Positions 12,018 to 23,313 of a stretch of 64,000 nt of DNA are shown piece after piece. The translations under genes were made by a program, and so were the position numbers. This DNA is from Lithobates sylvaticus. Taxonomy: Eukaryota > Chordata > Amphibia > Anura > Ranidae. The notes beneath the pieces were generated by a model. That model was given only the letters and a program-made list of their open reading frames with translations. It was not told where the DNA came from and ran no database searches. The stretch is taken from positions 120,196,490 through 120,260,489 of the forward strand of contig CM053032.1 of assembly GCA_028564925.1 (NCBI GenBank), in the 5' to 3' direction. The stretch's first letter is position 1; each line of letters starts with the position of its first letter.

Positions 12018-12973
12018 CCGCTTCAGCACCGGGCCATTTTACACCCTTCCTTACCAGAGCACTTTTTGCGATTCGGCACTGCGTCGCTTTAACTGACAAT
12101 TGCGCGGTCGTGCGACGTTACACCCAAACAAAATTGACGTCCTTTTTTTCCCACAAATAGAGCTTTCTTTTGGTGGTATTTGATCATCTCTGCGGTTTTT
12201 ATTTCTTGCGCTATAAACAAAAGAAGAGCGACAAGTTTGAAAAAACATAATATTTTTTACTTTTTATTATAATTTAATATCCAATTATTTTTTTTTTTAA
12301 ACAAATTTTGTCCTCAGTTTAGGCCGATACGTATTCTTCTACATATTTTTGGTAAAAGAAATCGCAATAAGCGTATATTGATTGGTTTGCGCAAAAGTTA
12401 TAGCGTCTTCAAAATAGGGGATAGATTTATAGCATTTTTATTATTTTTATTTTTTTACTAGTAATGGCGGCGATCTGCGATTTTTATCATGACTGCGACA
12501 TTGCGGCGGACATATCGGACACTTTTGACACATTTTTGGGACCATTCACATTTATACAGCGATCCGTGCTATAAAAATGCATTGATTACTGTATAAATGT
12601 GACTGGCAGGGAAGGGGTTAACACTAGGGGGCGCTGCAGGGGTTAAAATGTACCCTATAGGAGTGATTCTAACTGTGGGGGGAGGGGACTGACTGGGGGA
12701 GGGGACCGATCGGTGTCCCTATGAACAAGGGACACACCATCGGTCTCCTCTCCTCTGACAGGACGTGGATCGGTGTGTTTACACACACCGATCCACGTCC
12801 TGCTCACTTTCCGGGCAATCGCAGGTGCCTGGCGGTCATCGCGACTGCCGGGCAATCGCATCGGGGCCCCAGCTACGCTAGTGGCCAAAAAGCGAGCGCC
12901 GTCATATGATGGCAGCCCACCACAATAGCTGCACCGCTCCGCCGTCATTTGACAGTGGGCGGTCAGCTAGTGG
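12018..12973 (+). mobile_element. TTAA-flanked MITE, copy 1
   Basis: This 956-bp non-autonomous element lies exactly between TTAA at 12014-12017 and TTAA at 12974-12977. It begins CCGCTTCAGCACCGGG and ends GCTAGTGG, giving short imperfect inverted tips. It has no transposase frame. TTAA duplications are the signature of piggyBac-type transposases, so it is probably mobilised by one. Two further copies lie at 42613-43558 and 60264-61230. Confidence 0.85.
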
Positions 12974-12980
12974 TTAAAAA

Positions 12981-13415
12981 GTGTTATCTCTGTGTTGATA
13001 TATAGCTTACTTTATTAGTTTGACCAAGCACTCAAACTGCTTTATCATTGTGTACTCCGATTGGGCCCGTTCTGCTCGAGCCGACCCAGATCTGCCCACA
13101 CACCTTATTGTGTATAATACTACCTTCTGCTATACTACTGCTCCTACACCCTTTCCCTTCTCCCCTCTCCTCCTCCAGAATCAGAGTTTGTCCCCCTCGG
13201 TACCGTAACATCATCCACTACCTGACTCCCCTCATCCGACGGGATGTCGCTCACAATTGTTTCTTTAAATGCTAAGGGCCTCAATAGCCCCTTTAAAAGG
13301 TCACTCCTATGGTGTGAAGCTATAACACAAAAAGCGGACATACTATGCGTTCAGGAAACGCACTTTCCCGAACACAACCCCCCACAATGCTCTCACAAAC
13401 TATTCCCCCATTGTT
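12981..13415 (+). pseudogene. L1 'B' segment 1: start of ORF2 endonuclease
   Basis: The first of three pieces of one plus-strand L1. The sequence before 13244 resembles the spacer between ORF1 and ORF2. ORF2 starts at 13244 with MSLTIVSLNAKGLNSPFKR, then 'ADILCVQETHF' (endonuclease motif with catalytic Glu) and 'HKLFPHCF' before identity ends at about 13415, where hAT sequence begins. The reading continues at 22729 with 'KKTRGVMIAV', as in the homologous part of L1 A ('KKRGVLIAI'). No ORF1 is seen upstream, so the copy is probably 5'-truncated. Confidence 0.85.
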
Positions 13416-13852
13416 TCGAATCGAACATCGGCCGTTCGACTGCTCGACGAGCCCAGAACTATGTGGGCCATTCGCATCAAATTCGTGTGATGCGAACGGT
13501 CCACAATGCACTGCGCCAATCAAAGTGCATTGCTGGCTGATGATTGGCCAAGCATGCACTGTGACCCCGCATGCTTGGCCAATTATAGCTCAGGGGGTTT
13601 AGTACACGCCCCACACTATATAGTGTGTTCCCGCGTTAGTCAGTGACGGTGTCAGTGACATTATCTGCTGTGAATAATTCTGCACTGTGCTGACATTATC
13701 TGCTGTGTTATTCATTCTGCTGAGTGCTGACATTATCTGCTGTGATTCTGGGGATTAGTATAGTGTGTGCGTGCTGTTAGTACAGCACTGCAGTATCACA
13801 TTAAACCACCTTTACCCTTCTGGCCTGTTATCATCTAAGGCAGCCATCTGTG

Positions 13853-15275
13853 GCTAATGAATTGCCGGCTCCCGTAATACAGAACAGTCATTCATTGAAA
13901 GTCATTGATAAAAAAAAAGTCATTGATAAAAAAAAAAAGCATGGGGGTCCCCCCAAATTCAATTACCAGGCCCTTCAGGTCTGATATGGATATTAAAGGG
14001 AACCCCGCTTCAAATTAAAAAAAAAAATGACGTAGGGGTCCTCCTAAATATCCAAACCAGACCCTTCAGGTCTGGGATGGATTTTAAGGGGAACCCCGGC
14101 CCAAAAAAAAAAAATGGCGTGGGGTCCCCCTAAAATCCATACCAGACCCTTATCCGAGCACGCAACCTGGCAGGCTGCAGGAAAAGAGGGGGGATGAGAG
14201 CGGCCCACCCTCCCTCCTGAACCGTACCAGGCCACATGCCCTCAACATTGGGAGGGTGCTTTGGGGGTCTGTGACCCCTCAAAGCACCTTGTCCCCATGT
14301 TGATGAGGACAAGGGCCTCTTCCCCACAACCCTGGCCATTGGTTGTGGGGGTCTGCGGGCGGGGGGCTTATCGGAATCTGGAAGCCCCCTTTAACAAGGG
14401 GACCCCCAGATCCCACCCCCCGTGTGAAATGGTAAGGGAGTACAAAAGTACCCCTACCATTTCACCAAAAAAGTGACAAAAATGGTAAAAATGACGGTCT
14501 TTGACAATTCCTTTATTAAGATCTTCTTTCATCTTCTTTCTTCTGGTCTTCTTCCTTCTTCCTTTCTTCATCCTTCGGTTTCTTCATCTTCTCCTTCCGG
14601 CATCTTCTTCCATCTTCTTCTTCCATCTTCTTCTTCCTCCAATCCGCTTCTTCTTGCTCTGGTCTTCTCGTCTGGCATCTTCTTTCACGGCGTCGGTGTC
14701 TCTTCTTGGGCCGCTCCGTGCAATTGGAGGCTCCCACTGTATGAGGCTTTGCTGCATCTGACAGGTCTTTTATAATGGAGGGCGGGGCCACCTGGTGACC
14801 CCACCCCCCTCTGACGCACAGGGACATCATGGGGACTTCCCTATGGCTTTCCCCATGACGTCAGAGTCTCCTGTCATTTTTTTAATTTTTGTCACTTTTT
14901 TGGTGAAATGGTAGGGGTACTTTTGTACCCCCTTACCATTTCACACAGGGGGGGGCCGGGATCTGGGGGTCCCCTTGTTAAAGGGGGCTTCCAGATTCCG
15001 ATAAGCTCCCCGCCCGCAGACCCCCACAACCAATGGCCAGGGTTGTGGGGAAGAGGCCCTAGTCCTCATCAACATGGGGGCAAGGTGCTTTGAGGGGTCA
15101 TGGACCCCTACGTCATTTTTTTTAAAATTTGAAGCGGGGTTCCCCTTAATATCCATAGCAGACCTGAAGGGCCTGGTAATTGAATTTGGGGGGACCCCCA
15201 CACTTTTTTTTCTTTTATCAATGACTTTCAATGAATGACTGTTCTCTGTGTTACGGGAGCCGGCAATTCATTAGC
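13853..15275. repeat. Foldback module 1 (GGGGTCC-rich inverted repeat)
   Basis: The left arm (about 13853-14480) and right arm (about 14880-15275) are imperfect reverse complements. They share 'gaattgccggctcccgtaa', 'ggcccttcaggtctg', 'ccttgttaaagggggcttc' and 'gaaatggtaggggtac'. The left arm holds extra tandem copies of a roughly 75-bp GGGTCC/AACCCCG unit. The loop (about 14490-14870) is a long CTTCTT-type pyrimidine run with no gene. A homologous module lies at about 62190-63990. Confidence 0.75.
14519..14690 (+). repeat. Polypyrimidine (CTT-rich) tract in foldback loop
   Basis: About 170 bp are composed almost only of C and T, with TTCTTC-type repeats. Reading frames through it (for example a Lys/Glu-rich frame on the minus strand) follow the repeat and are not genes. 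A similar tract sits in the second foldback at about 62840-62945. Confidence 0.8.
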
Positions 15276-16599
15276 CGCAAGTGATTTTAAATAGCTTTTT
15301 TTACTGCAAAAATTACACTTTGTGCAGGGACAGTTCTAAGCACAGGAAACATGCGCCCCTTCACAGGCATACTATAGACACCCCCCAGGTACGAAATTTA
15401 TGGGAATATTACACTTTTATTGTTTCACATTTAGCATTATTAAAATCACTGCTCCTGAAAAATCGTAAAAAAATTTTTTTGCATTGATACTTGTCCCCTG
15501 GAGCAAGACCCAGGTCCCCAAACACTTTTTATGACAATAACATGCATATTAGCTAGGGATGAGCCGAACACCCCCGGGTTCGGTTCGCACCAGAACCTGC
15601 GAATTGACCGAAAGTTTGCGCGAATATTCAAACCCTATTAGTTACAATGGACGCGAACGTTCGAAATCTAAAGTGCTAATTATAATGGCCAATATGCATG
15701 TTAATGTCATAAAACAGGTTTGGGGACCCGGGTCCTGCCCCAGGGGACATGTATCAATGCAAAAAGAAGTTTTAAAAACTGACGTTTTTTCAGGAGCAGT
15801 CATTTTAATGATGCATAAAGTGAAAAAAAAATGTGAAATATTCCTTTAAATATGGTACCTGGGGGGTGTCTAAAGTATGCCTGTGAAGTGGCATGTGTTT
15901 CCCGTGTTTAGAACTGTCTCTGCAACAAATGACATTTGTAAAGGAAAAAAAGAAGGCATTTAAAACTGCTTGCGGCTTTAATGTTATGTCTTGTCCTGGC
16001 AATATGGATGAAAATCTTTGAGAAAAACGTCATGGCTACCCCATCACGCCCCCCCCCCACCCCAGCCCATTACCAGCCCCTTTGGGTCTTGTATGAATAT
16101 AAAGGGGAACCCCGCACCCAAAATAAAACCCTATACCTACAACCCTATATACTCTGAACAGCAGTATACAGGCGGTGCAAACAAGACAGGGACTGTAGGT
16201 TTGTTCTTATCTTAAGTAGAATCTGTTTGTAGCTCCATCCAAAAAAATCTATTTTTAAGCTTTTTGGAGAACATAGGGAAGGGTTATCACCCCTGTAACA
16301 TTTGTTTTGCTGTCTGTGCACCTGTTCAGAACATTTCACCTCACTTTCCGTCCCAATGACAAATGTTTTTGGAAAAGTGGGGTTTTTATTGAAACAAGGA
16401 TTGGTGATAAAGCATCAGTAGAGAGGAGATACCTTTTTCCCAAATTAAATCTAACAGGATAGAATTTCCCTTCCTAGGGGTAGATTTCCTCTCACTTCCT
16501 GTTTTCTCCTTCCGTTTGCAAGTAGGAGTCGTTTGTAAGTGGGATGTTTGAAAGTAGGGGCCTGCCGTACATACTCTGCAGAAATTTGCCTCATTAGAT

Positions 16600-17470
16600 G
16601 TTGGTGTTGCCACAACACTGTAAGCCCTCACAGTTACTCTTGGTGGGCACAGGAATTGGCCCTGCTGTGAATTATTAGATCAAAATGTGTAATTGCATGC
16701 ACCTGTTGAACAGGGCCAGAAAAATTGGGCATTTGGTGGTGGACGGTGTTGCCACAACACTGTAAGCCCTCACAGTTACTCTTGGTGGGCACAGGAATGG
16801 GCCCTGCTGTGAATTATTAGATCAAGAATTGTAATTGCATGCACCTGTTGAACAGGGCAAAAAAATTGGTCCTTTGGTGGTGGTGGTGGACGGTGTTGCC
16901 ACAACACTGTAAGCCCTCACAGTTACTCTTGGTGGGCGCAGAAATGGGCCCTGCTGAGAATTATTAGATCAAGATTTGTAATTACACGCCCCTGTTAAAC
17001 AGGGGCTGAAAAATTGGGCCTTTGGTGGTGGTGGTGGTGGAGGGTGTTGCCACAAGACTGTAAGCCCTCACAGTTACTCTTAATGGGCGCAGGAATGGGC
17101 CCTGCTGTGAACTATTAGATCAAGATTAGTAATTACACGCCCCTGTTAAACAGGGGCTGAAAAATTGTGCCTTAGGCACTGGTGCTGGTGCCACAACACT
17201 GCAACCCCTCACAGATACTGTACTCTGAGCACAGCAATGAGACCTGTTGCAAAGCAGTGCATAAAAAATTGTAATTACACGCCCCTGTTAAACAGGGGCT
17301 GAAAAATTGGGCACTGGTGCTGCTGCCACAACAGACAACACTGCAACCCCTCACAGATACTGTACTTGGAGCATAGCACTCAGACCTGTTGCGAAGCATT
17401 GCTTAAAAAAATTGTAATTACACGCCCATGTTAAACAGGGGCTGAAAAATTGGGCCTTAGCCACTGGTGG
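16600..17470. repeat. Minisatellite, about 145-bp units, hAT 3' side
   Basis: Six diverged tandem units share the core 'aacactgtaagccctcacag' followed by 'cctgttaaacaggg(gc)' and 'aaaattg'. The first core is near 16610 and the others near 16752, 16900, 17050, 17192 and 17335. Unit length is about 140-150 bp. It lies just downstream of the transposase stop codon, in the likely 3' untranslated region. Confidence 0.85.
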
Positions 17471-17623
17471 TGGCACCCAGAAACAAAAATGTTCTTCCAA
17501 GCTATCATCAGGATCATTGAGGAGGAAGAGGATAACAACATAACAGGACAGTCACTCAGCATCAGCATAGGCAGTCTTGAAGGGATGTGACATTTCAAAA
17601 TAAATTATTCTGTTATATCAGCT

Positions 17624-20600
17624 TCAGGTGACTGGTAGCTGGTGGTGATCCAAGACTGATTCATACCTTATGAAGGTCAGTCGATCAACCGAGTCGGTGG
17701 ACAGGCGCACCCTGTGATCGGTGACAATGCCTCCAGCAGCACTGAATGTGAGTTCGGAAAGAACGCTGAATGCAGGACAGGCCAGTAGCTCAATTGCATA
17801 CTGTGTAAGCTCTGGCCAGTGATCCATCCTCAAGACCCAGTAAGCCAGAGGATTTTCAGTGGGAAAGGTGTCCAAGTCTGACCTTGCCCCTAGGTATTCC
17901 TGCACCATGTATATCAGACGCTGGCGATAGTTGCTGGAACCGATCATACCTTGGGGCTGCGGACTAAAAAATTGTCTGAACGCATCGGTCAGACGTCCAC
18001 CTTCCCCATCGCTCCTTCTGCTACTGACCGAAGCCTCAGCAACTCGTCGTCTAGGACCAGGAGTTTGTAACCTCCCAGTCTCTGGGAACGCGTTGCACAG
18101 ACCTTTCTGCAAGGCCTTTTGGAGATACCTCATCCTCTGCTCCCTCTTCGACGGCAAGATAAGGTCCGCAACCTTACCCTTGTAAGGAGAGTGGCCAGCC
18201 AGTAATGGTCCCTCTCCTTGATCCGAAGAATACGAGGATCCTTCCGCAGGCTTTGCAGGATCAGGGAGGCCATGCAACGTAGGTTAGCTGAGGCATTCGG
18301 TCCTGAGTCTTCTGGGTCACTGAGGACAACATGATCCGCAGCCACCTCCTCCCAACCACGTACAAGTCCACTGGTTTGTTGGGACTGTAAATCATCCCTA
18401 AAAGACTGCTGCTGCTGATGCTGAGTGCCAGGCTCCACCTCCATGCTGACACAATCCTCCTCCTCCTCATCCTCTTCCTGTGTGATGGGTGGGAGAGAAG
18501 GAACACTGTCTGGATAAAGGGGGCCTTGAGAGGCAAAGAAGTCCTCCTCTTCCGGCCTCTGTTCTGCCTCAAGTGCCCTGTCCATTATCCCACGCAGCGT
18601 ATGCTCCAACATGTGGACAAGAGGTACAGTGTCACTGATGCATGCACTGTCACTGCTCACCATCCTCGTGGCCTCCTTAAATGGTGACAGGACAGTGCAT
18701 GCATCCCTGATCATGCTCCACTGGCGTGGGGAAAAAAATCCGAGCTCCCCTGACCCTGTCCTGGTGCCGTAGTCGCACAGGTACTCATTGACGGCCCTCT
18801 GCTGCGTGTGCAGTCGCTGCAGCATGGCCAACGTTGAGTTCCACCTGGTGGGCATGTCACATATAAGGCGGTTCTTGGGCAGGTTCAACTCCTTTTGCAG
18901 CTCAGCCAGCCGAGCACTGGCATTATATGATCGGCGGAAATGCACACAGACTTTCCTGGCCTGCCTCAGGACATCCTGAAGCCTGGGTACCTGCAAAAGA
19001 ACCGCAGCACCACCAGGTTAAGGACATGAGCTATACAGGGCACATGGGTCAGCTGTCCCTGTCGCAGGGCGGAGAGGAGGTTGGTGCCATTGTCACAAAC
19101 CACCATTCCAGGCTTAAGCTGGTGTGGCGTCAACCACCTCCCGGCCTGCCCCTGCAGAGCTGACAGTACCTCTGCCCCAGTGTGGCTCCTGTCCCCTAAA
19201 CACACCAGTTTAAGCACGGTATGACATCTTTTTGCCTGTGTACTTGTGTAGCCCCTTGGACGCCTACGGAGCACCACTGGTTCCGAGGACAGAGCACTCG
19301 AAGAGGCCATGGAGGAAGAAGAAGAGGAGGGGGTGGAGGAGAGAGGTGTGTCACAACTAGTAGTAGAATTTTGGAGTCCGGGTGGCGGAACAACCTCCAA
19401 CACTACTGCACCTTGTCCTGCATCCTTCCCAGCTGCCAAAAGAGTGACCCAATGGGCCGTGAAAGACAGGTAACGTCCCTGTCCATGCCTGCTGGACCAT
19501 GAGTCAGCGGTAATATGCACCTTACTGCTGACCGCCCTGTCCAGCGAGGCATGGACATCGCCTTCCACATGCCCGGTAGAGAGCCGGAATCACCTTCCGT
19601 GAGAAAAAGTGGCGTTTGGGAACCTGCCACTGAGGAACCGCACATTGAACAAACTCACGGAAGGGGGCCGAGTCTACCAACTGAAAAGGCAGCAGTTGAA
19701 GTGCTAGCAATTTAGCCAAGCTAGCTGGGCATGTGGATGGCTGGGAGTAGACTTCTTTCGACGGTCCAGCAGCTGAGGCAGGGAAATTTGCCTGGTAGAA
19801 TCGGACGTCGGTGTACTGCTAACAGAGTGCCCGCAAGTACTTGGCTGTGACACACCTAATTCTACACCTTCATTCCTCTCAGTGCAGCTTTCAGAGAGGA
19901 CTGAAGGTATAGTGGGGTTGGAGATCCCAGCTGATGAGGAGCAAGGAGAGGTCCGCTTTGTTCTTTGGTGTTGGTCTTAAATGTGCGCTTGCCAACGAGC
20001 TGCATGGCAGGTCGGCATATGTCTGGTCATGCTTGTGGTGCCCAAGCGGCTGATGTTTTGGCCACGCGAGATACGCTTGAGACATATGTTGCAAACAGCA
20101 GTGGTGCGATCTGATGCACTCGTCTCAAAAAAGGCCCACACCAAAGGACTTTTGTAATAACGTGCAGAGGCAGCGCTCTGCACAGGCGGAGCTCTGCGGT
20201 GTGATTCAGTTGGTGTGCTGGCCTCAAGCTGGCCCCCGGAGGGCATCCTACCTCGTTGGACATGTGCCGCCTCCTCCTCCTCCTCTCTCCCTTCAGGCAC
20301 CCACGTGGAGTCAGTGACCTCATCATCCCCTCCCTCTTCACCACTGGAGCAAACCTGGCAGTAAGCTGCAGCTGGTGGAACATAACTGCCAGATTGCTGT
20401 CCTTGAGCATCCCCTCTCTCTGCGCTCACGCTACTGCCTTCCGCTAGCTGGGTATCATCATCCGAGCCTTCAAAACGCTTGGCATCCTCCTGGAGCATGT
20501 ACCCAACACTGTGGTCAAACAGTTCGGGGGACTCCTCAGGAGGACATGGTGGATCTAGGGAAGGGGTGCCTGATGATGCCATTGAGTACGCGTTGGCAGC

Positions 20601-20894
20601 TGATTTGCCAGTACCCTGAGCCTGGGTGAGACAGGATGAGGAGGGCTTGGTCATCCACTCTACCAAGCCTTCGGCATGATGCGGCTCAACATGTCTAGCT
20701 GCCGAAAAGAAGGACAAGCGTGTCCCATGGCCACATGCTGATGACGATGCACCACGTCCACGACCAGCACTGTTGTCTCTAGACACAGAGCCTGCTTGCC
20801 CTGTTTTCTTGCCTCTGGACTGTCTGCCTCTCCTTGTCGGTCTTCCAGGCATTGTAGTGGGTAGTGTATATTGTGCTGGAGTCACACAGCACAC
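17624..20894 (-). pseudogene. hAT transposase (BED zinc finger), broken
   Basis: An Ac/hobo-type transposase with all main blocks in order on the minus strand. At 20894-19977 the N-terminus has basic RGRQSRGKK and a BED finger ('VWAFFE', 'AVCNICLKRISRG', 'TTSMTRHMPTCH': Cys2-His2). At about 19700 'APFREFVQCAVPQWQVP' and 'HFFSRKVIPALY' appear. At 19568-18966 come 'VHITADSWSSRHGQGRYLSF' and 'MVVCDNGTNLLSALRQG' (catalytic Asp region). At 18996-18130 'DMPTRWNSTLAMLQRL' is followed by an acidic Glu/Asp linker. At 18277-17624 lies the C-terminal dimerisation block ('ENPLAYWVLR', 'ELTFSAAGGIVTDHRVRLS'). These lie in different frames with changes near 19975, 19720, 19570, 18980 and 18250. Some could be introns, but I see no clean splice pairs, so I call it broken. 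Confidence 0.9.
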
Positions 20895-20913
20895 ACACTA
20901 ACTCCTGCAGATG

Positions 20914-22300
20914 GCTGCCTTAGATGGCAACAACAGGGCCTTGGGGCAGATAGAGGCTGAGGTGGTGGCTGCCTTAGATGACAACAACAGGGCCTTAGGG
21001 CAGATAGAGGCTGAGGTGGTGGCTGCCTTAGATGACAACAACAGGGCCTTAGGGCAGATAGAGGCTGAGGTGGTGGCTGCCTTAGATGACAACAACAGGG
21101 CCTTAGGGCAGATAGAGGCTGAGGTGGTGGATGCCTTAGATGACAACAACAGGGCCTTAGGGCAGATAGAGGCTGAGGTGGTTTATTGTGTGCTGTGCTC
21201 TACGCACACAGCACACACACACACACACGCTAGCTCCTGCAAATGCCTGGCTGCCTTAGATGACAACAACAGGGCCTTAGGGCAGATAGAGGCTGAGGTG
21301 GCTTATTGTGTGCTGTGCTCTACTCACACAGCACACACACACACACGCTAGCTCCTGCAAATGCCTGGCTGCCATAGATGACAACAACAGGGCCTTAGGG
21401 CAGATAGAGGCTGAGGTGGCTTATTGTGTGCTGTGCTCTACTCACACAGCACACACACACACACGCTAGCTCCTGCAAATGCCTGGCTGCCTTAGATGAC
21501 AACAGGGCCTTAGGGCAGATAGAGGCTGAGGTGGTGGCTGCCTTAGATGACAACCACAGGGCCTTAGAGCAGATAGAGGCTGAGGTGGTGGCTGCCTTAG
21601 ATGACAACAGGGCCTTAGGGCAGATAGAGGCTGAGGTGGTTTATTGTGTGCTGTGCTCTACTCACACAGCACACACACACACGCTAGCTCCTGCAAATGC
21701 CTGGCTGCCTTAGATGACAACAACAGGGCCTTACGGCAGATAGTGGCTGCAGTGGTTTATTGTGTGCTGTGCTCTACTCACACAGCACACACACGCTAGC
21801 TCCTGCAAATGCCTGGCTGCCTTAGATGACAACAGGGCCTTACGCAGATAGAGGCTGAGGTGGTTTATTGTGTGCTGTGCTCTACTCACACAGCACACAC
21901 ACACTAGCTCCTGTAAATGCCTGGCTGCCTTAGATGACAACAACAGGCCCTTATGGCAGATAGAGGCTGAGGTGGTTTATTGTGTGCTGTGCTCTACTCA
22001 CACAGCACACACGCATGCTCCTGCAAATGCCTGGCTGCCTTAGATGACAACAACAGGGCCTTACGGCAGATAGAGGCTGAGGTGGTTTTGTTGTGTGCTG
22101 TGGTCTACTCACACAGCACACACACGCTAGCTCCTGCAAATTCCGGGCTGCCTTAGATGACAACAACAGGGCCTTACGGCAGATAGAGGCTGAGGTGGTT
22201 TATTGTGTGCTGTGCTCTACTCACACAGCACACACACACACGCTAGCTACTGCAAATGCCTTGCTGGCTGCCTTAGATGACAACAGGCCAGAAGGGTAAA
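20914..22300. repeat. Two-level minisatellite, hAT 5' side (16 copies of a 54-bp core)
   Basis: The 54-bp core 'gccttagatgacaacaac...gaggctgaggtggt' occurs 16 times. Copies 1-5 (20914-21183) are head-to-tail at exactly 54 bp. From about 21184 most units gain a CA-rich spacer ('ctctactcacacagcacacac...gctagctcctgcaaatgcctg'), giving a 110-120-bp period. Copies 8-10 revert to 51-54 bp. Because 54 is divisible by three, long frames open on both strands (for example 20911-21351), but they are repeat artefacts. The array is directly upstream of the transposase start. Confidence 0.9.
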
Positions 22301-22559
22301 GCTGGTTTAATGTGACACTGCAATGCTGTACTAACAGCACGCACACACTAGACTAATCCCCAGAATCACAGCAGATAATGTCAGACTCAGCACTCAACAG
22401 ATAATGTCACCACTCAGCAGTCAGCACAGCAGAATGTATAACACAGCAGATACTGTCAGCAGCAGTGCACTCAGCAGAATGATTACAACAGCAGATGCTC
22501 AGCAATGCAGAATGAATTACAGCAGATAATGTGACTGACACAGTCACTCACGTGGGTTC

Positions 22560-22727
22560 GAATCGAACACCGGGCCCATCCCTAATATTAGCCTTTAAAA
22601 TTAGCACTTTTGATTTCGAACGTTCGCGTCCATTGTAATTAATAGGGATCGAATGTTTGCGCAAACTTTCGGTCCGTTCGCAGGTTCTGGTGCGAACTGA
22701 ACCCGGGGGTGTTCGGCTCATCCCTAG
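22560..22727 (-). repeat. hAT right terminal inverted repeat
   Basis: Reverse complement of 15554-15720 with a few differences, ending in the tip GCTCATCCCTA at 22727. An inner second tip-like sequence ('cgggcccatccctaatatt' near 22572) suggests that the terminal repeat itself was duplicated or acquired in two steps. Confidence 0.75.
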
Positions 22728-22728
22728 C

Positions 22729-23044
22729 GCTGACAAGAAAACAAGGGGAGTAATGATAGCAGTACGCTCCTCCGTATCCTTCACCCCGACCCACGTTGAC
22801 CATGACTTCGCAGGTGTATACCTGATCCTGTCGGCCACATTCAACAACCAACCTCTTATCATAGTAAATATTTATGCCCCCAATGTCTGTCAGAAATCCT
22901 TTTATAAAACCATAATGCATAAGATCCAACACTACCCTAAGGACCAACTCATAATATGTGGCAATTTCAATGAAGTTCTAGAGCCAGATGGACTCATCCA
23001 ACGCAAAACGCAGGCAGTCCATGGCTCTATCCTCAATAGTCTCC
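22729..23044 (+). pseudogene. L1 'B' segment 2: endonuclease core
   Basis: The endonuclease frame of L1 B resumes after the hAT: 'KKTRGVMIAVRSSVSF', 'IIVNIYAPN' and 'LIICGNFNEVLEP' (the GDFN block with Gly-Asp changed to Gly-Asn). It ends at 23044 inside the codons for 'SILNSL'. The same 13 bases (CTCAATAGTCTCC) recur at 38501-38513, where the reading continues. The interruption is the Penelope-like element. Confidence 0.9.
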
Positions 23045-23276
23045 ATATATTTTTTTGTTGATAGAAACAGATAACCACCGCTCTAGGACTTTCCTTCTAA
23101 GTGAATGCTCCTGCTCCTGTGTGAGAGCCCCAGGTGCTGGCTAATAGCACAGCAGATTGAAAATCAGGAAGAACTCCGGACAGCCGCACATCCGGAAAAT
23201 TAAAATTCAAAAAGGTTTATTTAAAAGCCAGAATCACTTCAATCCAAAACTCGACAAAAGGGGGGGGTACAGAACT

Positions 23277-23313
23277 GACGCGTTTCGCACTGTATTTCAG
23301 TGCTTACTCATAG
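23277..23313 (-). ncRNA. Hammerhead-ribozyme-like motif, left arm
   Basis: Minus strand: CTATGAG (23313-23307), TAA, stem GCACTG-AAATA-CAGTGC (23303-23287), then GAAACGCGTC (23286-23277). It has the order of a type I hammerhead: a CUGANGA-like segment, a stable stem II, GAAA, a minimal palindromic stem III (ACGCGU) and a UC cleavage position. The first segment lacks one G of CUGAUGA, so the motif is probably inactive. Hammerheads are known in the terminal repeats of PLEs. Confidence 0.55.

Larger units (their letters stand above)
13416..15553 (-). mobile_element. Non-autonomous hAT-like element with foldback core
   Basis: Its left part (13416-13850) is the inverted counterpart of the right subterminal region of the neighbouring hAT (22260-22590): both carry the 'gacattatctgctgtg' repeats, 'attctggggattagt' and 'cttctggcctgtt'. 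Its right part (15276-15545) is the inverted counterpart of 15690-15995. It is therefore a reverse-oriented, internally deleted relative of the hAT at 15554. The middle is replaced by a GC-rich foldback module (13853-15275). The outer tip is missing on both sides, so no clean target-site duplication is seen. Confidence 0.6.
15554..22727 (-). mobile_element. hAT transposon with broken BED-finger transposase
   Basis: The tips are TAGGGATGAGCCGAACACCC at 15554 and its reverse complement ending at 22727. The inverted repeats extend about 150 bp with minor differences ('ggttcgcaccagaacctgcgaa', 'acaatggacgcgaacgttcga'). Inside lie a 3' minisatellite (16600-17470), the transposase on the minus strand (17624-20894) and a 5' minisatellite (20914-22300). 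I could not find an 8-bp target-site duplication: the left flank is another hAT derivative and the right flank is L1 B. The insertion history here is therefore more complex than a single event. Confidence 0.8.

Noticed and set aside
12655-12948. Short frames in the TTAA MITE as a small gene
   Set aside because: They are not conserved in the other two MITE copies and overlap the GC-rich end on both strands.
14516-14830. Lys/Glu-rich minus-strand frame
   Set aside because: It reads the CTTCTT pyrimidine tract and is a low-complexity artefact.
20911-21351. 146-codon plus-strand frame with an 18-residue repeat, and mirror frames on minus
   Set aside because: The repeat unit is 54 bp, so all frames stay open by arithmetic. 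The frames exist on both strands and end where spacer units begin. It is a minisatellite.
20914-22300. CRISPR-like array
   Set aside because: The 'spacers' are the same CA-rich sequence each time and unit lengths vary from 51 to about 120 bp. It lies in a vertebrate hAT element.
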